The notes: a model not told the origin generated them from the sequence alone. DNA of 64,000 bases from Crenobacter intestini (GCF_004919095.1 NZ_STGJ01000008.1:95964-159963), one strand, 5' to 3'. Shown: positions 7,489 to 16,812, counted from the first letter of the stretch. A program made the numbers and translations.

Positions 7489-8241
7489 ATGGGCAACCCG
7501 GTGATCGACCAGCTGATGAACCGCCGCTCGGTGCGCGCCTTCAGCGGCGAGACGGTGAGTGACGACGACCTTGCGACCATCCTGCGTGCGGCGCAGCAGG
7601 CGCCGACCTCGGTCAACGGCCAGCAGGTCTCACTGATTGTCACCCGAGACAAGTCGACCATCCGCCGCATCGCCGACATCGCCGGCGGCCAGGTGCAGGT
7701 CGCGACCGCCGACGTGTTCGTCACCATCGTGGTCGACTTCAACCGTACCGCGCACGCGTGTCAGGCGGCGGGCGTCACCCAGCAGATCGCGGACTCGGCC
7801 GAGGGGCTGATGGTCGGCGCGGTCGACGCCGGCATCATGCTGATGGCGCTGCAGGTGGCCGCCGAGTCGCTCGGTTACGGCACCACCGCGATTGGCGGCA
7901 TCCGCCGCGCGCCGCAGGCGCTGGTCGAACTGCTCGGCCTGCCGGCCGGGACTTTTCCGCTGGTCGGCACCACCATCGGCGTGCCCGACAAGACGCGCCT
8001 GCCGCGCGTCAAGCCGCGGGTGCCGCTCTCAAGCTTCGCGATGCACGAGCGTTACGACGACGCGGCGGTCGCCGCCGGTGTGACCGAATACGACCGCACG
8101 CTCGCCGCGTGGTGGCAGGAACAGGGCATCACCGACATGCCGTCCTACTGCCGCGCCACCGCCGGCTACTACCAGAGCGACTACTTCCCGACCGTCGGCG
8201 ACGTGCTCGCGCGGCAGGGCTTCAGCCTCGCCGACAAGTAA
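7489..8241 (+). CDS. NAD(P)H-dependent flavin oxidoreductase, NfsA/nitroreductase family
   Basis: The 250 residues belong to the FMN nitroreductase fold of the NfsA/FRP group. The N-terminus has the family motif NRRSVRAFSGETVSDD, followed by AAQQAPTSVNGQ, which contacts FMN. A GYGTTAIGGIRRAP segment lies mid-protein and a PRVKPRVP stretch is typical of NADPH-dependent members. Such enzymes reduce nitro-compounds, quinones or free flavin. An ATG with a GGAG-type site (ACGGAGAAAAG) marks the start. Native substrate unknown. Confidence 0.88.
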   Translation: MGNPVIDQLMNRRSVRAFSGETVSDDDLATILRAAQQAPTSVNGQQVSLIVTRDKSTIRRIADIAGGQVQVATADVFVTIVVDFNRTAHACQAAGVTQQIADSAEGLMVGAVDAGIMLMALQVAAESLGYGTTAIGGIRRAPQALVELLGLPAGTFPLVGTTIGVPDKTRLPRVKPRVPLSSFAMHERYDDAAVAAGVTEYDRTLAAWWQEQGITDMPSYCRATAGYYQSDYFPTVGDVLARQGFSLADK

Positions 8242-8250
8242 GGGCAGCGC

Positions 8251-8589
8251 TCAGTCGCGGGTCAGCACCTCGATCAGCTCGATCTCGAACACGAGGTCGG
8301 AATTGGCCGGGATGCGGTCGCCGATCGCGCGCTCGCCGTAGGCGAGCGCGGCGGGGACGAACAGGCGGCGCTGGCCGCCTTCTTTCATGCCCATCAGGCC
8401 GATGTCCCAGCCCTTGATCACGCGGCCGGTGCCGATCACGCACTGGAACGGCCGGCCCTTGTCGTGCGAGGACTCGAAGCGGGTGCCGTCGGCGAGGTAG
8501 CCGGTGTAGTGGGCGGTGATCAGCGCGCCCTTGACGGCGGCCTTGCCTTCGCCTGCGACGATCTCTTCGATACGGACTTCCTGCTGCAT
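8251..8589 (-). CDS. FKBP-type peptidyl-prolyl cis-trans isomerase
   Basis: This single-domain 112-residue FKBP isomerase has no signal peptide and is therefore cytoplasmic. Family residues visible are AHYTGYLADGTRFESS, the VIKGWDIGLMGMKEGGQRRLFVP-like core, YGERAIGDRIPANSDLVFEIELIEV and the hydrophobic pocket Trp. It catalyses proline isomerisation in protein folding. It converges on the nitroreductase gene with 9 bp between stops and is divergent from the SDR gene. Confidence 0.95.
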   Translation of the reverse strand: MQQEVRIEEIVAGEGKAAVKGALITAHYTGYLADGTRFESSHDKGRPFQCVIGTGRVIKGWDIGLMGMKEGGQRRLFVPAALAYGERAIGDRIPANSDLVFEIELIEVLTRD

Positions 8590-8681
8590 GCTGTGCCTCC
8601 TTGTGGGCTCGGTATTGCAAAGGGCGGCATTCTACCGCGTCGGCAGCCTCAAGGCGCGGCGCGGCTTTTCAGGGGGTATTC

Positions 8682-9419
8682 ATGCTCAAGGTCGTGTTGA
8701 CCGGCCACAGCCAGGGGCTGGGCGCGGCGCTGGCCGCCGCCTTGCTCGATCGCTGCGTGCCGGTGCTGGCGCTCTCGCGCTCGAAAAACGCGGCACTCGC
8801 CGCGTGCCATGCGCACCTCGCCGAGGTCCGGCTCGATCTTGCCGACAGCGAGGCGCTGGCGCGCTGGCTTGCAGGCGGGACGCTTGCGCGTTTTCTGGCC
8901 GGGGCCGGGCGGGCGTGGCTTGTCAATAACGCGGGGACGCTTACGCCACAGGCGCAGGCCGGCGCGCAGGGCGCCGCGCTGCTCGCGCGGGCCGTTGCGC
9001 TGAATGTGGCTGCCCCCATGATGCTTGCCGACGCCTTCGTCGGCGCGACGGCGGCGCTGGCGGACCGGCGGGTGCTGCACGTGGGTAGCGGCGCCGGCCG
9101 CCAGCCTTACCCCGGCTGGAGCATGTACTGCGCGAGCAAGGCGGCGCTCGACATGCACGCGCGCACGCTGGCCGCGGAAAACCACGCCGGGCTGCGCATC
9201 GCCTCGGTCGCGCCCGGCGTAATCGACACCGCGATGCAGGCGCAGATCCGCAGGACGACGCCCGGCGACTTTCCGGCTCGGGAGCGCTTTGTCGCGCTGA
9301 AGGACACGGGGGCTTTGACGTCGCCCGGCGCGGCGGCGGCCAAGGTGCTGGCTTACCTGGAGTCCGGCGCCTTCGGCGAGGCGCCGCTTGCCGACGTGCG
9401 AAGCTTGCCGGCGGGCTGA
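8682..9419 (+). CDS. Short-chain dehydrogenase/reductase
   Basis: The 245 residues start at ATG 8682, giving MLKVVLTGHSQGLG, a Rossmann TGxxxGxG motif right at the N-terminus. NNAGT follows near 83, and the catalytic Tyr-Lys pair sits in YCASKAALD near 148-152. The preceding Ser lies in HVGSGAGRQP. The substrate is not predictable. GGGGGT is the Shine-Dalgarno region. A frame extending further upstream lacks SDR homology. Confidence 0.9.
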   Translation: MLKVVLTGHSQGLGAALAAALLDRCVPVLALSRSKNAALAACHAHLAEVRLDLADSEALARWLAGGTLARFLAGAGRAWLVNNAGTLTPQAQAGAQGAALLARAVALNVAAPMMLADAFVGATAALADRRVLHVGSGAGRQPYPGWSMYCASKAALDMHARTLAAENHAGLRIASVAPGVIDTAMQAQIRRTTPGDFPARERFVALKDTGALTSPGAAAAKVLAYLESGAFGEAPLADVRSLPAG

Positions 9420-9441
9420 GCTCTTGCTTGCGCGGGCCGCG

Positions 9442-10071
9442 CTAGCGCGTGAGTTGCGGGAACAGGCGGTAGATGCCGTCGACGATGATCTCGATCGACA
9501 GGGCGGCGAGGATCATACCCATCACCCGGTTGACGATGTTGATGCCGGTCTGGCCCAGCACACGGCTGATCGGGGTGGCCATCACCAGCGTCACGTAGCA
9601 GGCGGCGGCGACCAGGAGGCCGCTGATGATCAGCGCGAGCATCTGCAGCCAGCCATGCGCCGCGCTCGCGTAAATGATCACCGTCGACATGGTGCCCGGA
9701 CCCGTCATCAGCGGGATCGCCATCGGTACCACCGCGATATTGGTCTTGGCTTCGGCTTCCTCGCGTTCCTGCTTGGTCGTCTTGGTCGGCGAGGACTTGG
9801 CGTTCATCAGCGAGATCGCGATCAGCATCAGCAGCATGCCGCCACCGACCTGGAACGAGCCGATGCTGATGCCGAGGAATTTGAGCAGCGCGTCGCCGAC
9901 CAGCGCGAACACCACCATCACCACGGCGACCGCGGTCGCGGTGGTCTTGGCGATCGACTTGCGTTCGGATTGTGATGCGTTCGGGGTGAGGCTGATAAAG
10001 ATCGGGATAGCGCCCAGCGGGTTCACCAGTACCAAGAGGGCGGTGAAGATCTTGATGATTTCCAGTTCCAT
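9442..10071 (-). CDS. MarC/YhgN-family integral membrane protein
   Basis: The 209 residues contain about six membrane helices. The N-terminus KIFTALLVLVNPLGAIPIF is diagnostic of the MarC family, and IAVVPMAIPLMTGPGTMSTV forms the conserved central motif. The family was once linked to multiple antibiotic resistance but its transport substrate is unknown. The ATG follows a short leader; no neighbouring gene suggests a function. Confidence 0.92.
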   Translation of the reverse strand: MELEIIKIFTALLVLVNPLGAIPIFISLTPNASQSERKSIAKTTATAVAVVMVVFALVGDALLKFLGISIGSFQVGGGMLLMLIAISLMNAKSSPTKTTKQEREEAEAKTNIAVVPMAIPLMTGPGTMSTVIIYASAAHGWLQMLALIISGLLVAAACYVTLVMATPISRVLGQTGINIVNRVMGMILAALSIEIIVDGIYRLFPQLTR

Positions 10072-10147
10072 GGCGGCGAATCTTACCTGCTAAGGGTCGG
10101 CAAGGGCTTTCAAGCTGGTGACGGGAACGGATACGCCCGCGTCAGCC

Positions 10148-10166
10148 GGCCGGCCGGCGGCCGGCC
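10148..10166. repeat. GC-only inverted repeat between marC and dapE
   Basis: GGCCGGCC occurs twice (10148-10155 and 10159-10166) around GGC. It can form a short, strong hairpin 3' of dapE and 5' of the marC-like gene, but has no T-run on either strand. It may act as a transcript-end or stabilising structure. Confidence 0.4.
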
Positions 10167-10191
10167 GATACCAGTCTATGTCATGACACCA

Positions 10192-11325
10192 TCAATTTCC
10201 GGCCAGCAGCGTGGCCAGCGTGCGCCGGTAAATGGCCGTTAATGCGTCAAGATCGGCGACGGACACGCATTCGTCGATCTGGTGGATGCTGTCGTTCCTG
10301 AGGCCGAATTCGATCACCTCGCCGGCGATGCGCTTGATGAAGCGCCCGTCCGAGGTGCCACCGCCGGTCGAGTGCGCCGGCGTCAGGCCGGTTTCTGCGG
10401 CGATCGCGGCTTCAAGTGCGTGGGCAAGCGCACCCGGTTGCGACACGAAGGGTTCGCCGCCGCTGCGCCATTGCCAGTGCCCGCGGATGCCGTGGCGCGC
10501 AAACAGCGCCTCGCTTTGGCGGACCAGCGTGTCGGCCGGGCTGGCCGGGCCGTGCCTGAAGTTGAAGCGCAGGGTCGCGTGGCCCGGGATCACGTTGCCG
10601 GCGCCGGTCCCGGCGTTGAGGTTGGAGACCTGCAGGCCGGTGGCCGGGAAGTCGTCGTCGCCGTCGTCCCAGCGGGTGGCCACGAGTTCGGCCAGCGCCG
10701 GCGCGAGCCGGTGCAGCGGGTTGTCGGCAAGCCCGGGGTAGGCGACGTGGCCTTGCACGCCCTCGACGGTCAGCGTCGCCGACAGCGAGCCGCGCCGCCC
10801 GTGGCGCAGGGTGTCGCCCAGTCGTGCGCCCGAACTCGGCTCGCCGACCAGGCACCAGTCGATCTGCTCGGAGCGTGCGACAAGCGCGTCGACGACGCGC
10901 CGCGTGCCGTGTTCGGCCGGGCCTTCCTCGTCCGAGGTCAACAGCAGCGCGACCGAGCCTGCGTGCGCGGGGTGTTCGGCGAGAAACTCTTCCAGTGCCG
11001 TCACAAAGGCGGCGATGCCGCCCTTCATGTCGGCCGCGCCGCGGCCGTACAGCTTGCCGTTTTCGATTGCCGCGGCGAACGGCGGGTGCCGCCAGCGCTC
11101 TTCCGGCCCGCTCGGCACCACGTCGGTGTGGCCGGCGAAGCACAGCAAGGGGGCGCTGCGCCCCTTGCGTGCCCACAGGTTGCTGACGCCCGCATGGTCG
11201 AAACGCTCGAGCGTGAAGCCCAGCGCGGCGAGGCGCCGGCTGATGACATCAAGGCAGCCGGCGTCGTGCGGGGTGACCGACGGGCGGCGGATCAATTCGC
11301 GCGCCAGTTCGAGCGCCGCGCTCAT
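10192..11325 (-). CDS. dapE: Succinyl-diaminopimelate desuccinylase
   Basis: DapE hydrolyses N-succinyl-L,L-diaminopimelate to L,L-diaminopimelate, giving lysine and cell-wall cross-linking residues. The 377 residues match the family length. M20 metallopeptidase motifs are visible: CFAGHTDVVPSG (first zinc ligand His), YGRGAADMKGG (bridging Asp), LLTSDEEGPAEHGT (catalytic and ligand Glu) and, near the end, EFGLRNDSIHQIDECV, which carries the last His ligand. The start overlaps the stop of the ArsC-like gene by 4 bp, so the two are translationally coupled downstream of pilU. Confidence 0.96.
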   Translation of the reverse strand: MSAALELARELIRRPSVTPHDAGCLDVISRRLAALGFTLERFDHAGVSNLWARKGRSAPLLCFAGHTDVVPSGPEERWRHPPFAAAIENGKLYGRGAADMKGGIAAFVTALEEFLAEHPAHAGSVALLLTSDEEGPAEHGTRRVVDALVARSEQIDWCLVGEPSSGARLGDTLRHGRRGSLSATLTVEGVQGHVAYPGLADNPLHRLAPALAELVATRWDDGDDDFPATGLQVSNLNAGTGAGNVIPGHATLRFNFRHGPASPADTLVRQSEALFARHGIRGHWQWRSGGEPFVSQPGALAHALEAAIAAETGLTPAHSTGGGTSDGRFIKRIAGEVIEFGLRNDSIHQIDECVSVADLDALTAIYRRTLATLLAGN

Positions 11326-11672
11326 CGGCCCAGCCGCGTCCGGTAGGCCGCCTCGTCAAAGCCGACGGTGACGGCCTGTCCGTCGTCGAGGACGGGGCGC
11401 TTGATCAGCGAGGGGGTTGCCGCCAGTTGGGCGAGTGCGCCTTCGCGGCTGACGCAGGCGGCCTGCGCGTCGGGCGGGAGTGCACGCCAGGTGGTGCCCT
11501 TGCGGTTGACGAGCGTCTCGACGCCGACGGCGTCGGCCCAGCGCGCGAGCGTGTCCTGCGGGACGCCCTGTTTCTTGAAGTCGTGGAAGGCGAAGTCGAC
11601 CTCGTGGTCGACGAGCCACTGGCGGGCCTTCTTGACGGTGCCGCAGTTGGGGATGCCGTAAACGGTCAGCAT
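11322..11672 (-). CDS. ArsC/Spx-family protein (YffB-like)
   Basis: The 116 residues start at ATG 11672, giving MLTVYGIPNCGTVKKARQWL. The family fold is thioredoxin-like with a single active-site Cys (PNCGT) and no second CXXC cysteine, as in YffB/MgsR/Spx relatives. Conserved RKGTTWRAL and LIKRPVLDDG follow. YffB binds glutathione, but a firm cellular role is lacking. It sits between pilU (10 bp upstream) and dapE (4-bp overlap), a common arrangement in betaproteobacteria. Confidence 0.88.
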   Translation of the reverse strand: MLTVYGIPNCGTVKKARQWLVDHEVDFAFHDFKKQGVPQDTLARWADAVGVETLVNRKGTTWRALPPDAQAACVSREGALAQLAATPSLIKRPVLDDGQAVTVGFDEAAYRTRLGR

Positions 11673-11682
11673 GGGGCGGGAC

Positions 11683-12813
11683 TCACTGGTTGAGGATGAA
11701 GCCGTCGAAGTCGGGCGCGGCCTCCTGGGCGGCGCCGGTCGACGGGCGCTTGGCATTTTCGTTGTTGTTGACGAGCCAGTACAGGTTGGTCGGCGAGTCG
11801 GCGTTCTTCATCGCCTCGTCCAGCGTGATCTGGCCGCTGTTGTAGAGGCGGAACAGCGCCTGCTCGAAGGTCTGCGCGCCTTCGGCCAGCGTCGCCTCGA
11901 TCGCGTCCTTGATCTTGTCGATCTCGCCGGCGCGGATCAGCTCGCCGATATGCGGGGTGTTGAGCATCAGCTCGACCGCCGGGATCAGCTTGCCGCCGGT
12001 CGACGGCAGGAGGCGCTGCGAGATCACCGCCTTGAGCGCCTGCGACAGGTCCATCAGCAGCGCCTCGCGCGTCTGCGGGGGGAAGAAGCTGATCATGCGG
12101 TTGAGCATGTGGTAGCTGTTGCTCGCGTGAAAGGTGGTGATGCACAGGTGGCCCGACTGTGCGTAGTTGATCGCGTGGGTCAGCGTCTCGGCGTCGCGGA
12201 TCTCGCCGATCATCAGCACATCGGGCGCCTCGCGCATCGCGTTCTTGAGTGCCGAGCCGTAGGAGTGGGTATCCAGCCCGATCTCCCGCTGGTTGACGAT
12301 GGAGCGGCCATGCTCGAACAGGTACTCGACCGGGTCTTCCACGGTGAGGATGTGGCCGCTTTGCGTGCGCTTGCGCTGTTCGATCAGCGCGGCGACGGTC
12401 GAGCTCTTGCCCGAGCCGGTGGCGCCGGCGACGACGATCAGCCCGCGTTTGAGGCCGACCAGTGACTGCAGTGATTGCGGCAGGTTCAGCTCGTCAAGGT
12501 CGGGAGCCTTGGGGGCGATGCGGCGCACCACCATCGCGACCTGCCCGCGCTGGCGGAACAGGTTGACGCGGAAGTTGCCCAGGCCTTCGGCCTGTCGCGC
12601 GAAGTTCATTTCCAGGTCCCGCTCGAAGCGGGCGATCTCGTCGGCGTCCATCAGGCTGTACGCGAGCTGCTGCACCTGTTCGTGGCCGAGCACCTTGTCG
12701 CCGACAGCACGCAGCACGCCGTCGATCTTGATCTGGACCGGCGCGCCGCCGGTGTAGAAGGTGTCGCTGGCGGCGTGTTCGGCCATCAGCCGGAAAAAGG
12801 GCAGCATCATCAT
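11683..12813 (-). CDS. pilU: Twitching-motility ATPase, PilU type
   Basis: This hexameric ATPase of the PilT/PilU family assists type IV pilus retraction from the cytoplasmic face. The 376 residues have Walker A GATGSGKS (130-137), the aspartate box TVEDPVEYLFEH, Walker B VLMIGEIRDAET and the His box CITTFHASNSYHMLNRM. The N-terminus (PFFRLMAEHAASDTFY) and the extended C-terminal tail past residue 340 favour PilU over PilT. No pilT is adjacent here. Two further in-frame ATGs follow the first (MMM), so the exact start is uncertain by 1-2 codons. Confidence 0.9.
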   Translation of the reverse strand: MMMLPFFRLMAEHAASDTFYTGGAPVQIKIDGVLRAVGDKVLGHEQVQQLAYSLMDADEIARFERDLEMNFARQAEGLGNFRVNLFRQRGQVAMVVRRIAPKAPDLDELNLPQSLQSLVGLKRGLIVVAGATGSGKSSTVAALIEQRKRTQSGHILTVEDPVEYLFEHGRSIVNQREIGLDTHSYGSALKNAMREAPDVLMIGEIRDAETLTHAINYAQSGHLCITTFHASNSYHMLNRMISFFPPQTREALLMDLSQALKAVISQRLLPSTGGKLIPAVELMLNTPHIGELIRAGEIDKIKDAIEATLAEGAQTFEQALFRLYNSGQITLDEAMKNADSPTNLYWLVNNNENAKRPSTGAAQEAAPDFDGFILNQ

Positions 12814-12837
12814 CGGGCGGGCTTCCTTGCTGTGAGC

Positions 12838-12875
12838 AAAAAAGCCCCGAAGCGGCGGGGCCGGCTCCGGGGCTT
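12838..12875 (-). terminator. Rho-independent terminator downstream of fadD
   Basis: Read on the minus strand, stem AAGCCCCG (12875-12868) pairs with CGGGGCTT (12849-12842), with an inner GC-rich segment, and runs into a T-run (12843-12838). It closes the fadD transcript just before pilU. Confidence 0.8.
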
Positions 12876-12888
12876 CTTGGGATGGTTC

Positions 12889-14562
12889 TTAGGCCTTGGC
12901 GGGCGCTGCGTCGCGCAGTGCGCGGCGCAGGATCTTGCCGACGTTGGTCTTCGGCAGCTCGTCGCGGAACTCGACAAACTTCGGCACCTTGTAGCCGGTC
13001 AGGTTCTGCTTGCAGTGTTCGATCACCGCTTCGGCGGTCAGCGCCGGATCCTTCCTGACCACGAACACCTTGACGAGTTCGCCGGACTTTTCGTCCGGCA
13101 CGCCGATGCACGCGACCTCGAGCACGCCCGGGTGCATCGCGACCACGTCCTCGATCTCGTTCGGGTAGACGTTGAAGCCGGAGACCAGGATCATGTCCTT
13201 CTTGCGGTCGACCAGCTTGACGAAGCCCTCGGGCGTGATGATGGCCATGTCGCCGGTGGCGAGGAAGCCCTCGGCGTCGATCACCTTGGCGGTTTCTTCC
13301 GGGCGGTTCCAGTAGCCCTTCATCACCTGCGGCCCCTTGATGCACAGCTCGCCCGCCTCGCCTTGGGCGGCTTCGCGGCCTTCGCTGTCGCGGATCTGGA
13401 TGTCGGTCGACGGCACCGGCACGCCGATGGTGCCGTTGTAGTCCTTGAGGTCGAGCGGGTTGATGCACGCGGCCGGGCTGGTTTCGGTCAGGCCGTAGGC
13501 TTCGACCAGCGTCACGCCGGTCATCTGCTTCCAGCGTTCTGCGACGGCCTTTTGCACGGCCATGCCGCCGCCCAGCGTCAGGCGCCAGGTCGAGAAGTCG
13601 ACAGTCTTGAAGTCCGGGTGGTTGAGCAGGGCGTTGAAGAGGGTGTTCACGCCGGTCATCGCGGTGATCGGGTACTTCTTGATCTCCTTGATGAAGCCCG
13701 GGATGTCGCGCGGGTTGGTGATCAGCACGTTGAGCGCGCCGATCTCGGTGAACGCCATCAGGTTCGCGGTCAGCGAGAAGATATGGTAGAGCGGCAGCGC
13801 AGTGATGATCACCTCCTGCCCTTCGCGCACGGCGGGTTTGATCCATTCGCCGGCCTGCAGCATGTTGGCGACGATGTTGCGGTGGATCAGCATCGCCCCC
13901 TTGGAGACACCGGTGGTACCGCCGGTGTACTGCAGGAAGGCGATGTCGTCGTGGCCGACCGCGACCTTGACCGGCGGTTTGCGTGCGCCCTGGGCGAGCG
14001 CGTCGTTGAAGCGGGTGTAGGCGGGCAGTTGCCACGCCGGCACCATCTTCTTGACCTTGCGCACGACGAAGTTGACGATCGCACCCTTGGGGAAGCCCAG
14101 CATGTCGCCGATCGACGCGACCACCACATGCTTGATGCGGGTCTTGCGGATCACGTCCTCGAGCACGGAAGCGAAGTTCTCGAGGATGACGATGGTTTCG
14201 GCGCCCGAGTCGTTCAGCTGGTGCTCGAGTTCGCGCGGAGTGTAGAGCGGGTTGACGTTGACCACGGTGCAGCCTGCGCGCAGCGTGCCGAACACGCAGA
14301 TCGGGTACTGCAGCAGGTTGGGCATCATGATGGCGACGCGGCTGCCCTTGGAGAGGCCAAGTTGCTGAAGGTAGGACGCGAAGTCGGAAACCTTGCGGTC
14401 GAGTTCGCAGTAGCTGAGCACCTTGTCCATGCAGGCGACGGCAGGGCGGTCACGGAAGCGTGCGACGCTCTTGTCGAACACTTCGTTGATCGAGGCGAAG
14501 GTATTGACGTCGATCTCGTGCGCGACCCCCTGCTGGTAGTTCTTGAACCACACCTTGTCCAT
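12889..14562 (-). CDS. fadD: Long-chain fatty acid-CoA ligase
   Basis: This enzyme activates fatty acids to acyl-CoA via an acyl-adenylate, committing them to beta-oxidation. The 557 residues match FadD. The AMP-binding P-loop motif YTGGTTGVSKGAML spans about 212-225. The later VEAYGLTETSP motif and the C-terminal hinge DRKKDMILVSGFNVYPNEIE are intact, and the PKTNVGKILRRALR lysine region is present. It is transcribed alone, with its own terminator, divergent from rimP. Confidence 0.95.
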   Translation of the reverse strand: MDKVWFKNYQQGVAHEIDVNTFASINEVFDKSVARFRDRPAVACMDKVLSYCELDRKVSDFASYLQQLGLSKGSRVAIMMPNLLQYPICVFGTLRAGCTVVNVNPLYTPRELEHQLNDSGAETIVILENFASVLEDVIRKTRIKHVVVASIGDMLGFPKGAIVNFVVRKVKKMVPAWQLPAYTRFNDALAQGARKPPVKVAVGHDDIAFLQYTGGTTGVSKGAMLIHRNIVANMLQAGEWIKPAVREGQEVIITALPLYHIFSLTANLMAFTEIGALNVLITNPRDIPGFIKEIKKYPITAMTGVNTLFNALLNHPDFKTVDFSTWRLTLGGGMAVQKAVAERWKQMTGVTLVEAYGLTETSPAACINPLDLKDYNGTIGVPVPSTDIQIRDSEGREAAQGEAGELCIKGPQVMKGYWNRPEETAKVIDAEGFLATGDMAIITPEGFVKLVDRKKDMILVSGFNVYPNEIEDVVAMHPGVLEVACIGVPDEKSGELVKVFVVRKDPALTAEAVIEHCKQNLTGYKVPKFVEFRDELPKTNVGKILRRALRDAAPAKA

Positions 14563-14781
14563 GGTTAGCCCTTCTCCTTCGTGATGGCTGCCTGTGCATC
14601 TTTGGCGCAGGCTCTAGCCTGTTTGCATTGTTGTTTTGCCCATCCTCCAATTTACCGGAACTAAAACATCCCTGCAAAGCGCTCCGTTGTCATGGGGCGT
14701 CTGTCGTGCGCGACAAGCGGCTGCTCCGGCTGCGCCATTTTCTTTTTTGTGCTGAATGGTTTACACTCTGGATGTTTAGTG

Positions 14782-14803
14782 ATGGGCGGTTCGCCCATTT
14801 TTT
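14782..14803 (+). terminator. Terminator-like hairpin in the rimP leader (putative attenuator)
   Basis: ATGGGCG (14782-14788) pairs with CGCCCAT (14792-14798) around a GTT loop, followed by a T-run to 14803, just 18 nt before the rimP start. Upstream fadD is divergent, so it does not end a plus-strand gene and sits inside the leader of the rimP operon. Terminator-type leaders before rimP are described in other proteobacteria. An attenuation role here is inference. Confidence 0.6.
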
Positions 14804-14821
14804 ATTTGCGGAAAACGACTA

Positions 14822-15247
14822 ATGGATGTACGTCAGCTGTTGGAAAACACCCTGCCGGGCCTGGGTTACGAGCTCGTCGATTGCGAGCTGACGCCGGGCG
14901 GCGGCATTCGTGTTTTCATGGACAAGCAAGGTGGTGTGACGGTCGAGGATTGCGTGAGCGTCAGCAACCACATGACCCGTCTTTTCATGGTGGAAAACAT
15001 CGATTACAGCCGGCTGGAAGTTTCGAGCCCGGGTCTGGATCGGCCGCTGAAGAAGGAAGCGGATTTCGTGCGATTTGCCGGCCAGTTGGCCAAGCTGCGC
15101 ACGCGTCTGCCGGTGGACGGGCAGAAGAAGTTTACCGGCCGTCTCATCGGGGTCGAGAACGGTGTTCTCAGCCTCGAAGTGGAAGGCCGGATGGTGGCAA
15201 TCGAACTGACCAATATCGACAAGGCTAGGCTCGAGCCCGAGTTTTAA
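14822..15247 (+). CDS. rimP: Ribosome maturation factor RimP
   Basis: RimP assists 30S subunit assembly. The 141 residues show the two-domain layout: an N-terminal alpha/beta domain with [32 protein letters not shown] and [18 protein letters not shown], then a C-terminal Sm-like barrel (about 85-141) with FTGRLIG and [15 protein letters not shown]. It is the first gene of the rimP-nusA-infB-rbfA-truB-rpsO-pnp cluster, preceded by an attenuator-like hairpin. Confidence 0.96.
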   Translation: MDVRQLLENTLPGLGYELVDCELTPGGGIRVFMDKQGGVTVEDCVSVSNHMTRLFMVENIDYSRLEVSSPGLDRPLKKEADFVRFAGQLAKLRTRLPVDGQKKFTGRLIGVENGVLSLEVEGRMVAIELTNIDKARLEPEF

Positions 15248-15295
15248 GGCCAAGGTCAGCGATCCCGTCCCGGGGTCAAGAATGCGGAGGAATGA

Positions 15296-16777
15296 ATGAG
15301 TCGCGAGATTTTGTTGCTGGTCGACGCGCTGGCAAGCGAGAAGAATGTAAGCCGTGATGTGGTGTTTTCCGCGCTGGAAATGGCGCTGGCGTCTGCCACC
15401 AAGAAGAAGTTCCACAACGAGGAAGACATGGATGTGCGCGTCGAGATCGACCGCCTGACCGGTCTTTACAGTACTTTCCGCTGCTGGACGGTCGTCGAGG
15501 ACGATCTGCTTGAAGTGCCCGCGCGCGAAGTCACCCTGGAGGAAGCGCGCGAGAAGGACCCGCGCGCAGAGATCGGTAGCGTGATCGAAGAGCCGATGGA
15601 GGCGGTCGAATTCGGCCGCATCGGCGCGCAGACCGCCAAGCAGGTGATCCTGCAGAAAATCCGCGACGCAGAGCGCGAGCAGCTGCTCAGCGACTTCCTC
15701 GCACGCAGCGACAACATGGTGCTGGGTACCATCAAGCGCATCGAGCGCGGCAACGCCGTGGTCGAAGTGGGCAAGCTCGAAGCCGTGCTGCCGCGCGACC
15801 AGATGATCCCGAAGGAAAACCTGCGCGTCGGTGACCGCGCGCGTGCCTACCTGATGCGCATCGACCGTCTGGGCCGCGGCCCGCAACTGGTGCTGTCGCG
15901 GACCTGTCCGGAATTCCTGGTCAAGCTGTTCGAGCTTGAAGTGCCCGAAATCGAGGAAGGCCTGCTCGAGATAAAGGAAGCCGCCCGCGACCCGGGGATG
16001 CGCGCCAAGATCGCCGTCAAGTCGAACGATCCGCGTGTCGACCCGCAAGGTACCTGCATCGGCATGCGCGGCTCGCGCGTGCAGGCCGTGACGCAGGAGC
16101 TCTCCGGCGAGCGCGTCGATATCGTGTTGTGGTCGCCGGATCCGGCTCAGTTCGTGATCAACGCGCTGTCGCCGGCCGAAGTGAGCCGCATCATGATCGA
16201 CGAGGACAACCACGCGATGGACGTCGTGGTTGCCGAAGACCAGCTGGCGTTCGCGATCGGCCGAGGTGGCCAGAACGTCCGCCTGGCGGCCGAACTGACC
16301 GGCTGGAACATCAACATCATGACCGTGGAAGAGGCCGAGGAAAAACTCGAGGCCGAGGACGCGGTGGTGCGTCAGCTGTTCGTCGACCTGCTGGCCTTGA
16401 CCGAGGACGAGGCTGCAACCCTGGTGCAGGAAGGCTTCACTTCGCTGGAAGAAGTGGCCTATGTGCCGATCGACGAAATGCTGGAAATCGAGGGCTTTGA
16501 CGAAGCCTTCGTCAACGACCTGCGTAGCCGCGCGCGTGACGCGCTGCTGACCCAGGCGATTGCCACCGAAGAGAAGGTGGAAAGTGTGGAAGACGAGCTT
16601 CGCAATCTGGAAGGCCTCGATGCCGAGCTGGTGCGCAAGCTGGCCGAGAACGGCGTGGTGACACGCGACGACCTGGCGGATCTTGCCGTCGACGATCTGG
16701 TGGACATCACCGGCATGGAAGCCGAGCCGGCGCGGGCGCTGATTATGAAGGCGCGCGAGCACTGGTTTGCCGAGTAA
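15296..16777 (+). CDS. nusA: Transcription termination/antitermination factor NusA
   Basis: NusA binds RNA polymerase and nascent RNA, modulating pausing, termination and antitermination. The 493 residues follow the standard order: N-terminal polymerase-binding domain (about 1-125), S1 domain (about 135-200, with [20 protein letters not shown]), two KH domains (about 230-345, with GACI-like [12 protein letters not shown] and [17 protein letters not shown]), and two acidic C-terminal repeats (about 365-493). The C-terminal repeats are typical of proteobacterial NusA. GGAGG precedes the ATG. Confidence 0.97.
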   Translation: MSREILLLVDALASEKNVSRDVVFSALEMALASATKKKFHNEEDMDVRVEIDRLTGLYSTFRCWTVVEDDLLEVPAREVTLEEAREKDPRAEIGSVIEEPMEAVEFGRIGAQTAKQVILQKIRDAEREQLLSDFLARSDNMVLGTIKRIERGNAVVEVGKLEAVLPRDQMIPKENLRVGDRARAYLMRIDRLGRGPQLVLSRTCPEFLVKLFELEVPEIEEGLLEIKEAARDPGMRAKIAVKSNDPRVDPQGTCIGMRGSRVQAVTQELSGERVDIVLWSPDPAQFVINALSPAEVSRIMIDEDNHAMDVVVAEDQLAFAIGRGGQNVRLAAELTGWNINIMTVEEAEEKLEAEDAVVRQLFVDLLALTEDEAATLVQEGFTSLEEVAYVPIDEMLEIEGFDEAFVNDLRSRARDALLTQAIATEEKVESVEDELRNLEGLDAELVRKLAENGVVTRDDLADLAVDDLVDITGMEAEPARALIMKAREHWFAE

Positions 16778-16812
16778 GCATCGAGCTGAATTGACTGATT
16801 GTAGGAAGACGA

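Noticed and set aside
10282-11346. Plus-strand frame opposite dapE
   Set aside because: Shadow of a complete DapE with all metal ligands.
12475-14568. Nearly 700-codon plus-strand frame opposite fadD and pilU
   Set aside because: It crosses two well-supported minus-strand genes and their terminator and has no motif.
14563-14781. tRNA or small RNA gene between fadD and rimP
   Set aside because: No cloverleaf or conserved T-loop; only leader and promoter-like sequence.
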